From: Gp1-AA133 sp963850425
GTDB taxonomy: Bacteria; Acidobacteriota; Terriglobia; Terriglobales; Acidobacteriaceae
Assembly: GCA_963850425.1 (NCBI GenBank)
Contig: CAWKLF010000004.1
Location: 62,001 to 126,000 of the forward strand
Reading direction: 5' to 3'
DNA length: 64,000 nucleotides
Position numbers and translations under genes: made by a program. Under the pieces are notes generated by a model. That model had not been told where the DNA came from and ran no database searches. It saw only the letters and a list, made by a program, of their open reading frames with translations. Shown here piece by piece: positions 51,386 to 62,400 of the stretch. Within the stretch, counting starts at the first letter, position 1. Each line of letters begins with the position of its first letter.

Positions 51386-53537
51386 TGTCAGCGTCAAAAC
51401 CGAATTTTACGTGGCCACCGGCTGGCCTCCCGTTGAGGAGCGCATTCGCGTTCTGAAGTATGGCCAGATGTTTGCCGTTTTCGACCGCTACGGCAATATT
51501 CGGGCTTCGGGCCTGGGCGAGCACGGCATTTACTACAAGGGAACTCGTTACCTGTCCCGGCTGGGCATCTCCCTGGGGGAGACGCCGCCGCTTTTCCTCA
51601 GCTCAGGGGTACGCGCGGACAATTCGCTGTTCTGCGCAGATCTCACAAATCTAGATTTGTTCAACGAAGACCAAGTGGTCTTGAGACGCGGCACGCTGCA
51701 CTTGGTAAGATCGCGGCTCTTGTGGGAAGGAGCGTGTTACGAGCAATTGCGGCTGACAAACTACGGATCGACCGCCGTTCGTCTTCCGATACGGATTGAG
51801 TTTGGGGCAGATTTCGCCGATGTGTTCGAAGTGCGAGGGGTGAAACGAGCGCAGCGAGGGGACCATTTGCCCTCTATCGTTGAGCGCGACCGCGTGCAAC
51901 TGCAATACCGGGGCCTCGACGATGTGGTCCGATCTACCACCGTTTGTTGCTCCCCGGTACCGGATGAGATCTCACCGTCCCACTTGGTGATCAACAGCGA
52001 CCTCGGACCCCGAGAGACCGTCAAATTTCAATTCACAGTGCAGTGCGACGAATCGATGTCTGGGACGGTGGAGAACTTCGATCGTGCCTTATCCGCCGTC
52101 GCTGCCGACTTGCAAAGCGTGCAGCAGGAGGTCTGCGCTATTCACACTTCAAATCCTGAGCTGGACAATTGGCTCAATCGTTCATTCTCGGATGTCCATA
52201 TGATGATGGTGGGCAATCCCGAAGTCGACTACCCGTATGCGGGCGTGCCCTGGTTCAGCACCGTGTTTGGGCGGGATGGAATTATTACCGCGCTCGAATG
52301 CTTGTGGCTTAATCCCCGCATAGCGCGGGGGGTGCTGCAGTATTTGGCCACCACCCAAGCCCAGGATCTGGATTCGGAAGCGGAAGCCGAGCCGGGCAAA
52401 ATCGTGCATGAGACTCGCCACGGCGAGATGGCCACATTGGGGGAAGTTCCATTTCGTCGTTACTACGGGAGCGTTGACGCCACTCCCTTGTTCATCATTT
52501 TGGCGGGAGCTTTTTACAACCGGACTGGAGACCTCGATCTTGTCCGCGCATTGTGGCCACACATTGAACTGGCGCTTTCCTGGATTGATGTTTATGGCGA
52601 CCGCGACGGAGATGGGTTCGTCGAATATCAAAGGCAGTCAGAAAAGGGATTGATCCAGCAAGGTTGGAAAGACTCCAATGACTCTGTATTCCACGCAGAC
52701 GGGTCTCTGGCGGAAGCTCCCATAGCTTTATGCGAGGTCCAGGCGTACGTTTACGGCGCCAAGAGGGCGGCAGCCGGGTTGGCAGCTTCTATGGGAGATA
52801 AAACCCGTGCGCAACTCCTGGAGTCTCAGGCTGTAGCGCTTCAGGAGGAATTCGAACGGAAATTCTGGTGCGAGGACCTTTCGACCTACGCGCTGGCGCT
52901 CGATCGGGAAAAGCAGCCATGCAGGGTTCGCACCTCGAACCCAGGCCACTGTCTATTCGCCGGAATTGCGACACCGGCACACGCCAATAGAGTCGCCCAC
53001 ACCCTGTTCGGCGAAGACTGTTTTTCTGGCTGGGGTGTGCGAACGGTCAGTTCAAATGAGCGGAGATACAATCCGATCTCTTATCACAACGGTTCCGTTT
53101 GGCCCCACGATAGCGCAGTGTTCGCCGCCGGACTCGCAAGGTACGGTTTCACCCAGCAGGCAGGGGAACTCTTCGATTCTTTGTTTGAGGCCAGTAGATT
53201 TTTTGAGATGAATCGGCTGCCCGAGCTCATTTGCGGACTGCACCGTCGCTCCGGGGAAGGTCCGACCCTCTACCCAGTTGCATGCTCGCCTCAAGCCTGG
53301 TCCGCCGGCGCGGCCTTCCTGCTCTTAAAGGCAATGTTGGGACTATCTATCGACTGCAACCGACGCCAGGTGACTTTCAACAGACCCCGCTTACCCAAGT
53401 CGACAAATTCGTTGCGAATCGAAGGGCTAAAGGTGGGTCAGGGTTCAGTGAGCGTCTCTTTTACGCGCGGACCTAAGCAAATTGATGTAGAGGTTACGGA
53501 TAAGACCGGGGACATTCAAGTAGTCATTCAACGGTAA
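51366..53537 (+). CDS. Amylo-alpha-1,6-glucosidase (glycogen debranching enzyme-like)
   Basis: A 723-residue protein. The N-terminal beta-sandwich domain has FDRYGNIRASGLGEHGIYYK and GTRYLSRLGISLGETPPLF, as in bacterial glycogen debranching N domains. The C-terminal (alpha/alpha)6 barrel has YPYAGVPWFSTVFGRDGII, LVRALWPHIELALSWIDVYG, GLIQQGWKDSNDSVF and NPISYHNGSVWPHDSAVFA, typical of MGH1/GH133-like amylo-1,6-glucosidases that remove alpha-1,6 branches. Starts at GTG inside the end of the GT4 gene; no other good start. Likely in an operon with it. Confidence 0.87.
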   Translation: MEFVLFDVSVKTEFYVATGWPPVEERIRVLKYGQMFAVFDRYGNIRASGLGEHGIYYKGTRYLSRLGISLGETPPLFLSSGVRADNSLFCADLTNLDLFNEDQVVLRRGTLHLVRSRLLWEGACYEQLRLTNYGSTAVRLPIRIEFGADFADVFEVRGVKRAQRGDHLPSIVERDRVQLQYRGLDDVVRSTTVCCSPVPDEISPSHLVINSDLGPRETVKFQFTVQCDESMSGTVENFDRALSAVAADLQSVQQEVCAIHTSNPELDNWLNRSFSDVHMMMVGNPEVDYPYAGVPWFSTVFGRDGIITALECLWLNPRIARGVLQYLATTQAQDLDSEAEAEPGKIVHETRHGEMATLGEVPFRRYYGSVDATPLFIILAGAFYNRTGDLDLVRALWPHIELALSWIDVYGDRDGDGFVEYQRQSEKGLIQQGWKDSNDSVFHADGSLAEAPIALCEVQAYVYGAKRAAAGLAASMGDKTRAQLLESQAVALQEEFERKFWCEDLSTYALALDREKQPCRVRTSNPGHCLFAGIATPAHANRVAHTLFGEDCFSGWGVRTVSSNERRYNPISYHNGSVWPHDSAVFAAGLARYGFTQQAGELFDSLFEASRFFEMNRLPELICGLHRRSGEGPTLYPVACSPQAWSAGAAFLLLKAMLGLSIDCNRRQVTFNRPRLPKSTNSLRIEGLKVGQGSVSVSFTRGPKQIDVEVTDKTGDIQVVIQR

Positions 53538-53713
53538 CGGTACAGACAGCTTTTCACTTAAGGCACATCCCTTTTTATTCTACCGTCTGGTACCGATTCA
53601 CTTCTCGCTTGGAAACTCCCATCGTAAGTGTGTAGGGAATTACGACAAAAGACTTGTTCTGATGTTTTCAATCCCGCATAAAGAAGCTCAATCAACCCAA
53701 ACCTGGAGGCCAT

Positions 53714-54280
53714 ATGGCTCAAGTTACTCTGCAAACGCTGTATTTGAATGAACTGAGGGACATCTACAGTGCCGAACAACAATTGGTCAAAGCACTGCCG
53801 AAAATGGCGAAGAACGCCGAGTTGCAACCGCTGAGCGACGCGTTTACAGACCATCTGGAGGAGACCAAAAATCAAGTCACACGGTTGGAGCAGATATTCG
53901 AATCCCTGGGGGAGAACCCTAAAGGGAAGAAATGCGTAGGTATGGAAGGGCTAGTGGAGGAAGGCTCCGAAGTAATGGACGAATATGAGGGAGCCGTCCT
54001 CGACGCTGGCCTGATCTCCGCAGCCCAGCGTGTGGAACACTACGAAATGGCGGCCTACGGGTCGGTCTGCGCTTATGCAGAACTGCTCGGTCGTTCAGAA
54101 GACCTAGGCCTTCTAAAAGAAACGCTGGAAGAGGAAAAACTGGCAGATGAGAAGTTGACCGAATTGTCAGAAACTGCCAACCAGAATGCTATGTCGGAGG
54201 GGTCTGAGGAGGAAGAGGCTCGTTCAGCGGCGGGGCCGCGCTCCGCAACGCGCCCTAAGAAAAGCAGGTCCGCGGCATAA
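53714..54280 (+). CDS. DUF892 (YciE/YciF-like) ferritin-like protein
   Basis: A 188-residue four-helix protein of the DUF892 ferritin-like family: LQTLYLNELRDIYSAEQQLV, then DHLEETKNQVTRLEQIFESL, AQRVEHYEMAAYGSVCAYAE and LKETLEEEKLADEKLTEL. The Glu/His pattern could bind a di-metal site. A short Lys/Arg/Ala-rich tail ends the protein. It is associated with general stress in other bacteria. Good AT-rich leader and a GGAGG near the ATG. Confidence 0.9.
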   Translation: MAQVTLQTLYLNELRDIYSAEQQLVKALPKMAKNAELQPLSDAFTDHLEETKNQVTRLEQIFESLGENPKGKKCVGMEGLVEEGSEVMDEYEGAVLDAGLISAAQRVEHYEMAAYGSVCAYAELLGRSEDLGLLKETLEEEKLADEKLTELSETANQNAMSEGSEEEEARSAAGPRSATRPKKSRSAA

Positions 54281-54310
54281 CTGCTTCATTCCCAGCGAAT
54301 CGGTCGCGAC

Positions 54311-54344
54311 TGGCCCTCGGCAGTGACTTAGCTGCCGGGGGCCA
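54311..54344. terminator. Hairpin between convergent genes
   Basis: TGGCCCTCGGCAG (54311-54323) and CTGCCGGGGGCCA (54332-54344) pair over 13 positions with one G-U, around 8 bases. It overlaps the last codons of the receiver gene. No T-run, so a factor-independent role is not certain. Confidence 0.4.
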
Positions 54345-54723
54345 TCATTGTTTCGATCGCCATCATGAGCTCGCGGGAAACCTCGGATTTTGTTACGTAG
54401 GCATTGGCGCCGGCGCTAAGTGCGGCCTGCTTCATCAGGGATGGATCGTGCTGGCTCAAAATTACCATTTTGGATTGAGGCAGCTCGTTACGAATCAATT
54501 GTGCCGCTTCCAGTCCGTTCAGACGCGGCATGGTGATGTCGAGTACAACGACATCTGGATTGAGTTCCCTGACCCTTTCGACTGCATCCTGACCGTCGGT
54601 CGCTTCCCCGCAGACCTCCCACTCGGCATGCGATTCGAGAAGAGAACGCAGTCCTCGGCGGAAGATCTCGTGGTCGTCGGCAATCAGAATTCTGACGGGC
54701 ATTGCCTTGTTGGATGTGCTCAC
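54328..54723 (-). CDS. Stand-alone receiver domain
   Basis: A 131-residue single REC domain: ILIADDHEIFRRGLRSLLES, phospho-Asp in VVVLDITMPRLNG, then VILSQHDPSLMKQ and Lys in AYVTKSEV. It has no output domain. It lies next to a HisKA_3 kinase gene and a giant hybrid kinase on the same strand, so it may be part of a phosphorelay. Starts at GTG 54723, or at ATG 54702 with AAGG just upstream. Confidence 0.85.
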   Translation of the reverse strand: MSTSNKAMPVRILIADDHEIFRRGLRSLLESHAEWEVCGEATDGQDAVERVRELNPDVVVLDITMPRLNGLEAAQLIRNELPQSKMVILSQHDPSLMKQAALSAGANAYVTKSEVSRELMMAIETMMAPGS

Positions 54724-54796
54724 GTCGTTATATCGCAGTATAATTCACAATTACAGCCAATCGACAAGTGCGATACAGCATTCACTGCTTACGGTT

Positions 54797-56401
54797 TTAC
54801 ACGGTGGCTAGTTCGCGGTCGCGAGACTGCTCGGCCACCGGAATTATAACCTCCACGATCGTACCCGGATTCGCGTTCGATAATCGCAAAGCACCGCCGA
54901 ATTCTTCAACTCGCTGCCGCATACCTCCGATACCGACCCCGACGTTGCCAGGTCTAAATCTCATGGTGCCTTCGTCGAGGCCTTTGCCATTATCACGAAT
55001 TTCGAGTGCCACACTCTCTGCATTCCGGGTGAGAGTCACGGAGCTGTGCGATGCTTCTGAATGCCGAAAAACATTGGTTAATGCTTCCTGAATGATACGA
55101 AAAATTGCCGTTTCAAATCGCGGTGTTAAGCGAGGAAAGCTGGTAGGTTTTACTTCCAAGGAGGTCTCAATTCCACTGCGCTTTGTCATCCCCTCCAGGT
55201 ACCAACGCAGGGCTGAGACAAGTCCAACTTCGTCGAGCAAAGGAGGATGGAGGAGGTGGGACATAGTCCGTACCTGCTGAAGAGCACGATCAATGCTCTT
55301 GCTGGCTTCCTCAGCTGACTGATCCTTTGCATCCCCGCCGCGCTGATGAACAATGCCATCCACGGTCATTTTTGCCGCAGCGAGATCCTGGCCTAAACTA
55401 TCGTGCAGCTCGCGGGCGATCCGGCGGCGCTCTTCGTCCTGCAGGAGCATTAGGCGGCTGGAGAGCTGGCGAAGCGCTTCCGTTCGCTCCTCAACAAGTT
55501 TTTCGAGGGTAGCCGCATTTTCCCGAATAGATTGCTCGAGCAGCTTGCTGTCGTGGATATCAGAGCATGTGCCATACCAGCGGGCAATTTTCCCGTTGTG
55601 ATCGCGAATGGGAATCGCTCGCGCTCTAAACCAACGGTATTCCCCCAGTTTAGCCCTGAGGCGATATTCCGCCTCATACTGTTCGCCGGATTTCGTACAC
55701 TGCGCCCACTGCTTCGCGGTCTCATCCCGGTCTTCCGGATGAATGAAATCAATCCAGCCATGTCCATTGGCCACTTGAGAGTCCGAGCCAGTGTATTCAA
55801 AAAATCGGTCGCTGATGTAGTCACGAAAACCGTCGCCCTGACTGCTGAAAATTATATCGGGCGCAGTTTGCAGGATGGCGTCTAACTGTTCGTTCTTGCG
55901 ATTCAGCTGGGCATTAAGCAGCTCTAAAGCTTCTGCCTTGTGCTCTAGTTCCTGCGTACGATCAGCGACGCGCTGTTCCAGTTCACGATTGAGTTGCCAC
56001 AGTTGTTGGGCCTTACGATGGAGTTCGGCAAAAACACTCACCTTCGCCCGCAGCAACTCGGGGATGACGGGAACCGAGATGTAATCGACGGCGCCCCGCT
56101 CGTAACCCTTTAAGCGGTCGAGGTCGGTCAAGTGGACGGCAGATACGAAGATGATCGCGGTCCGGTGGAATCTGGGATGCTGGCGAATCATGCTGGCCAG
56201 TTCGAAGCCGTCGATTTCGGGCATGCTGACATCCATGAGCACGACCGCGACGTCCATTTTCAGAAGATACTCGAGCGCCTCTCTCCCTGATGTGGCCTTG
56301 ACCAGGTTCTCATCCAGCTCTCCCAGGATAGCTTCGTAGCTCAATAGCTTGGCGGGCTGATCATCCACCATCAGGATGTTAACCCTGTCTTTGGTGCTCA
56401 T
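54797..56401 (-). CDS. REC - PAS - HisKA_3 histidine kinase
   Basis: About 534 residues. N-terminal receiver (ILMVDDQPAKLLSYEAILGE, VAVVLMDVSMPEIDGFELAS), a coiled coil, a PAS domain (LDAILQTAPDIIFSSQGDGF ... YGTCSDIHD), then a HisKA_3 dimerisation motif DEERRRIARELHDSLGQDLA with the phospho-His, and an HATPase domain (EIRDNGKGLDE, GVGIGGMRQRVEEFGG). This is NarX/DesK-type; such kinases phosphorylate NarL-family regulators. No membrane helix, so it is soluble. Start is the ATG after GGAGG. Same strand as the giant kinase upstream, with 39 bases between. Confidence 0.9.
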   Translation of the reverse strand: MSTKDRVNILMVDDQPAKLLSYEAILGELDENLVKATSGREALEYLLKMDVAVVLMDVSMPEIDGFELASMIRQHPRFHRTAIIFVSAVHLTDLDRLKGYERGAVDYISVPVIPELLRAKVSVFAELHRKAQQLWQLNRELEQRVADRTQELEHKAEALELLNAQLNRKNEQLDAILQTAPDIIFSSQGDGFRDYISDRFFEYTGSDSQVANGHGWIDFIHPEDRDETAKQWAQCTKSGEQYEAEYRLRAKLGEYRWFRARAIPIRDHNGKIARWYGTCSDIHDSKLLEQSIRENAATLEKLVEERTEALRQLSSRLMLLQDEERRRIARELHDSLGQDLAAAKMTVDGIVHQRGGDAKDQSAEEASKSIDRALQQVRTMSHLLHPPLLDEVGLVSALRWYLEGMTKRSGIETSLEVKPTSFPRLTPRFETAIFRIIQEALTNVFRHSEASHSSVTLTRNAESVALEIRDNGKGLDEGTMRFRPGNVGVGIGGMRQRVEEFGGALRLSNANPGTIVEVIIPVAEQSRDRELATV

Positions 56402-56440
56402 CGAGCCTCCATCGAGCGTGTGCATAGCGACGCCGCCACC

Positions 56441-59400
56441 CTACCTGTGGAGCCACATACGAAGGGCAGAGAGAAGCTGGTCGGTATTGACCGGCTTGGC
56501 CAGGTATTCAGAAGCGCCGGCTTCCAGGCATTTCTCGCGGTCGCCTTTCATGGCTTTCGCCGTCAGGGCAACGATAGGAAGACGCCGGAATGATGAGTTT
56601 TCACGAATCACCTGCATCGTTTCATAACCGTCCATTTCCGGCATCATGATGTCCATTAACACGATCGCGATGTCGGGAGTGGATTCCAAGGTACTGATCG
56701 CTTCGCGTCCGGTGCCGGCGCTCAAAACGCTCATACCGCGCCGCTCCAGCACACTGCTGAGCGCGAAGATGTTGCGCACGTCATCGTCAACGATCAGGAC
56801 TTTTCTGCCAACTAGCGCCTCATCGGAGCGGTGCAAGCGATCAAGCATGGTTTGCTTTTCGGGCGGGAGATCAGCGATCACCCTGTGCAGGAAAAGCGCT
56901 GTTTCATCCAGCAAGCGCTCGGGCGATTCGACCCCCTTCACCACCACGCTGCGGGCGAGAGTATGCAACCTTGCATCTTCCTCTGGTGATAGCTCCTTGC
57001 CAGTGAAAACAACTACCGGCAATTCTGTTAATGAGGAGGTATCGCGGATGCACTCAAGAATTTCGAAACCTGACATGTCCGGCAGACGCAGATCGAGCAC
57101 CATGCAATCGTAAGTCTGCTCGTTGAGGGTCTGCAGAGCGTCTTTGCCAGTGGCCGCCACAGAGATGTCGACATCATCGTGGCCGAGTAAAGTTTGGATC
57201 GTCAACTGTTCGGCCTGATTGTCCTCGACAATCAACAGCCGCTTGCGCCGGGGGCTCGAATACTCCTTGATCTTGCTGAGCGCCATCGTGATGCCTTCCG
57301 GTGTAGTCGGCTTGGTGATGAAGGAAAACGCACCCCGGGCAAGGCCCTGCTGCCTGTCATCATCTAACGTCAGCATTTGTACCGGAATGTGCCGAGTTGA
57401 GGGGTCCTGCTTCAGGTGATTGAGAACGGTCCACCCAAGCATGTCGGGCAGAAACACGTCCAGCGACACGGCGGTAGGATGGTACTCGCGTGCCAGGGCG
57501 AGTGCTTCCATGCCGTGATTGGCGACAAGGACTTTGAACCCCTTGTCGTGAGCGAGGTCGACCAGGAGACGAGCGTAGTGCGGATCGTCTTCAACGATCA
57601 ATAAAGCCGCGTCGTCAGGCTGGATATCGGCTCTGTCATCAGCGATCGATTCGAGAGGCTGTTCGGCGACGGTAACCGCCGACAACTGCAACGGTGAAGC
57701 TGCCGCAGTCGTCTTCCAATCCTTCACCGGAAGACCCGACGATGGCCCGGCATAGGTCTGGGGCAAATACAGGGTGAAGGTACTGCCCTGCCCCGGAATG
57801 CTGCGCAGCTGAATTTCTCCGCCCAGCAGGCTGGCAAGTTCGCGACTAATGGCCAGACCGAGTCCAGTCCCGCCGTACTTGCGACTGGTCCCGGCGTCTG
57901 CCTGCTGGAACGCTTCGAAGATGATGCGTTGCTTTTCGGTCGGGATGCCAATGCCAGTATCGCTCACCTCAAAAGCCACCACGGAAGCCGCCTTGGCCAG
58001 CACCGGATGATCTTCGCTCCAGCCGTTGCCGGCTAGCGAAACCGACAGCCGAACACCGCCCTGCTCGGTGAACTTGAATGCATTCGACAGCAGGTTTTTG
58101 AGAACCTGCTGCAGGCGCTTCGAGTCGGTTACCAGACTGCGACCAAGACGCTGATCGCTGACAACCTCAAATGACAATCGCCGGTTTTCAGCTTCGTGGC
58201 GGAACGGACGCGCAACCGTATCCAGCATGCCTGCAAAGAAGACTTCGTCCGCTTCGACCGAGACCGTGCCCGATTCGATCTTCGAAAGATCGAGAATATC
58301 GCTGATGAGGTTCAGCAAGTCCGTGCCCGCGCCGTGGATGGTGCGCGAGAACTCAACTTGCTTGGGAGTGAGATTGCCGTCCGGGTTATCAGCCAGTTGC
58401 TGCCCCAGAACCAGGATGCTGTTCAGGGGAGTGCGCAACTCATGCGACATGTTCGCGAGAAACTCGGACTTATACTTCGAGGTAAGCGCCAATTCCTTGG
58501 CCTTGTCTTCCAGCGCGCGGCGAGCCTGCTCGATTTCGCGGTTCTTGCGTTCAACTTCGACGTTCTGTTCTGCCAGCTGCTGTGCCTTAAGGGCAAGCTG
58601 TTCGTTGGTCTGTTGCAACTCCTTCTGCTGGGTCTGCAGCTCCGCCGCCAACTGTTGCGACTGCTTCAGCAAGCCTTCGGTCTGCATAGTGGCTTCAATA
58701 CTGTTGAGCACGATGCCGATGCTGGAGGTCAACTGCTCCAGGAACGCCAGGTGGGAAGCGGTAAAGAAACTGAGAGAAGCCAGTTCGATTACGGCTTTCA
58801 CATGGTTTTCAAAGAGCACTGGCAATACCACGACGTTCCGCGGAACGGCCTCAAACAGGCTGGAGCGTATCGAAACGGTTTGAGGCGGCAGGTCGGAGAC
58901 AACGATGCGCCGCTTTTCGGAAGCGCACTGGCCAACCAACCCCTCGCCACTCTTCAACCGGCGCAGATGACCGTCCTCCCCGTCTCCGGCGAATGCCGCG
59001 AGCAGAACCATACTTTCCTCGCTCTCCATCTGGTAGATCATTCCCTGCTGCGCATTCACGAGAGGCACCAACTCGGAAAGAAGCCTGCGTCCGACCGTGG
59101 TCAGGTCGCGTTGGCCTTGCAGCATTCCGGTGAAACGAGCGAGGTTCGTTTTCAACCAGTCCTGCTCGGTGTTGCGATCCGTGGTGAGACGCAGGTTGTC
59201 GATCATCGTGTTGATGTTGTCTTTGAGTTCCGCAACCTCGCCGCGCGCTTCCACCTGAATGGAACGGGTCAGATCGCCCTTGGTGACGGCGGTGGCCACC
59301 TCGGCGATGGCACGCACCTGGTTTGTAAGATTGTCGGCCAGCAGGTTGACGTTGCCCGTCAAATCCTTCCAGGTGCCGGCCGCGCCTGGGACGTTCGCCT

Positions 59401-62400
59401 GACCGCCAAGGCGGCCTTCGACGCCCACTTCGCGGGCCACGGTTGTAACCTGGTCGGCAAAAGTCGCCAGCGTGCCGGTCATATTGTTAATGGTTTCTGC
59501 CAGAGCGGCGACCTCGCCTTTGGCATTGACCGTCAGTTTCTGCGTGAGTTCTCCGTTAGCGACGGCAGTCACGACTTTCACAATGCCGCGGACCTGCTCA
59601 GTCAGGTTAGCGGCCATGACGTTGACGTTATCCGTGAGGTCCTTCCACGTGCCGGCGACGCCCGGGACTTGAGCCTGGCCTCCGAGTTTGCCTGCGGTTC
59701 CGACTTCGCGGGCGACGCGGGTTACCTCGGCAGCGAACGCATTCAGTTGATCCACCATCGTGTTGATGGTGTTCTTGAGTTCGAGAATTTCGCCCTTCAC
59801 ATCGACCGTGATTTTGCGCGACAAGTCGCCACGGGCCACAGCCGTCGTGACCTCGGCGATGTTGCGCACCTGTGCGGTCAGGTTTCTCGCCATCGCGTTC
59901 ACAGAATCTGTCAGATCCTTCCACGTTCCCGCGACGCCCGGCACATTGGCCTGTCCACCCAGCCGGCCTTCGGTACCAACCTCGCGAGCTACGCGCGTGA
60001 CTTCGGCCGCGAAGGAACGCAACTGCTCAACCATCGTGTTCAGCGTTTCTTTAAGCTGCAGAATCTCGCCACGGACATCGACCGTAATCTTCTTCGAGAG
60101 GTCGCCAGTCGCAATGGCGGTTGCTACTTCTGCGATGTTGCGCACCTGGCCGGTAAGATTGCTGGCCATGAAGTTGACATTATCGGTAAGGTCTTTCCAC
60201 GTTCCAGCTACTCCCGGGACTTCGGCCTGACCGCCAAGTTTGCCTTCCGTACCAACCTCGCGTGCCACACGCGTGACTTCGCCCGCGAACGCGTTGAGTT
60301 GGTCCACCATCGTGTTGATGGTGTTCTTGAGCTCGAGAATTTCGCCTTTAACGTCGACCGTGATCTTGCGCGATAAGTCGCCGCGAGCTACGGCGGTGGT
60401 GACTTCGGCGATGTTGCGCACCTGCGCAGTCAGGTTGCCGGCCATGGAATTGACGGAGTCTGTTAAGTCTTTCCAGGTCCCGCCGACCCCGGGAACCTGC
60501 GCCTGGCCGCCTAGTTTTCCTTCGGTGCCGACTTCGCGGGCCACACGGGTCACTTCGCCCGCGAACGCGTTCAATTGGTCCACCATCGTGTTGATGGTGT
60601 TCTTCAGTTCGAGAATTTCACCTTTCACATCGACCGTGATTTTCCGCGATAAGTCTCCGCGGGCCACAGCTGTTGTGACCTCGGCGATGTTACGAACTTG
60701 AGCAGTGAGGTTACTGGCCATGGAGTTAACCGAATCGGTCAAATCTTTCCATGTTCCGGCAACACCCGGGACCTGCGCCTGTCCGCCAAGGCGGCCGTCA
60801 GTGCCGACTTCGCGTGCGACGCGCGTAACTTCGGAAGCGAAGGAGCGCAACTGATCCACCATCGTGTTGATGGTGTCTTTCAGCTCAAGAATTTCGCCCT
60901 TCACGTCGACTGTAATCTTTCGTGACAAGTCGCCACGGGCAACAGCGGTTGCAACCTCGGCGATATTGCGAACCTGACCGGTCAAGTTGCTGGCCATCAG
61001 GTTGACGTTGTCTGTCAGATCCTTCCACGTTCCGGCCACTCCGGGCACCTGCGCCTGGCCGCCCAACTTTCCTTCCGTACCCACTTCGCGGGCGACGCGC
61101 GTCACTTCACCGGCGAAGCCGTTCAGCTGATCGACCATTGTGTTGATGGTGTTCTTAAGTTCGAGAATCTCGCCTTTGACGTCGACCGTGATCTTGCGCG
61201 ACAAGTCGCCGCGCGCCACCGCGGTGGTAACCTCCGCGATGTTGCGCACCTGACCGGTCAAATTGCCGGCCATGGAATTTACCGAGTCTGTGAGATCCTT
61301 CCACGTTCCGGCAACGCCAGGAACGTTGGCCTGCCCGCCCAGTCGTCCTTCCGTACCTACTTCGCGCGCCACGCGCGTTACTTCGCCCGCGAACCGGTTC
61401 AACTGGTCGACCATCGTGTTCAATGTTTCTTTCAACTGGAGAATCTCGCCGCGAACGTCGACCGTGATCTTTTTAGAAAGGTCACCGCTCGCGATAGCAG
61501 TCGCGACATCGGCAATGTTGCGGACCTGACCGGTCAAGTTGCTGGCCATCAGGTTGACGTTGTCTGTGAGATCCTTCCAGGTTCCAGCCACTCCGGGCAC
61601 CTGCGCCTGTCCGCCCAACTTTCCTTCCGTACCCACTTCGCGGGCGACGCGTGTCACCTCACCGGCAAAGCCGTTCAGCTGATCGACCATCGTGTTGATG
61701 GTGTTCTTGAGTTCCAGAATTTCGCCTTTGACGTCAACGGTGATTTTGCGCGACAAGTCGCCGCGCGCCACAGCAGTGGTCACTTCAGCGATGTTGCGCA
61801 CCTGCGCAGTCAGGTTCCCCGCCATGGCGTTTACCGAGTCGGTGAGATCTTTCCAGGTACCGGCAACGCCCGGCACCACGGCTTGACCGCCAAGTTTTCC
61901 GTCGGTGCCGACTTCGCGGGCCACACGCGTGACCTCCGAAGCAAACGATCGGAGTTGATCCACCATCGTGTTGATGGCTTCTTTTAGCTGGAGAATTTCG
62001 CCGCGAACGTCGACCGTGATCTTGCGCGACAAGTCTCCGCTGGCAACGGCGGTGGCGACTTCGGCGATGTTGCGCACCTGGCCAGTCAGATTGTTCGCCA
62101 TCAGGTTGACCGAGTCGGTTAAGTCCTTCCACGTACCAGCCACACCTGGCACTTGCGCCTGCCCGCCAAGTTTTCCGTCCGTGCCGACTTCTCTCGCTAC
62201 ACGTGTCACCTCCGCAGTAAAGATGCCAAGCTGTTGAATCATCGTGTTGACGATGCTGGCGGAACGAAGGAACTCACCTTCGAGGGGTCGCCCGTCCACG
62301 TCCATGCGGACGGTTTGTGTCAGATTTCCTTGCGCGACGGCTGCAATGGCTCGCGTTACTTCGGCGGTGGGACGAAGAAGGTCTTCAACAAGACCGTTGA

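Noticed and set aside
58196..60376. Long open frame (about 726 codons) antisense to the giant kinase
   Set aside because: It lies fully inside the HAMP array on the opposite strand. Regular repeat codons keep it open, and its translation has no recognisable family. The kinase frame is clearly the real one.
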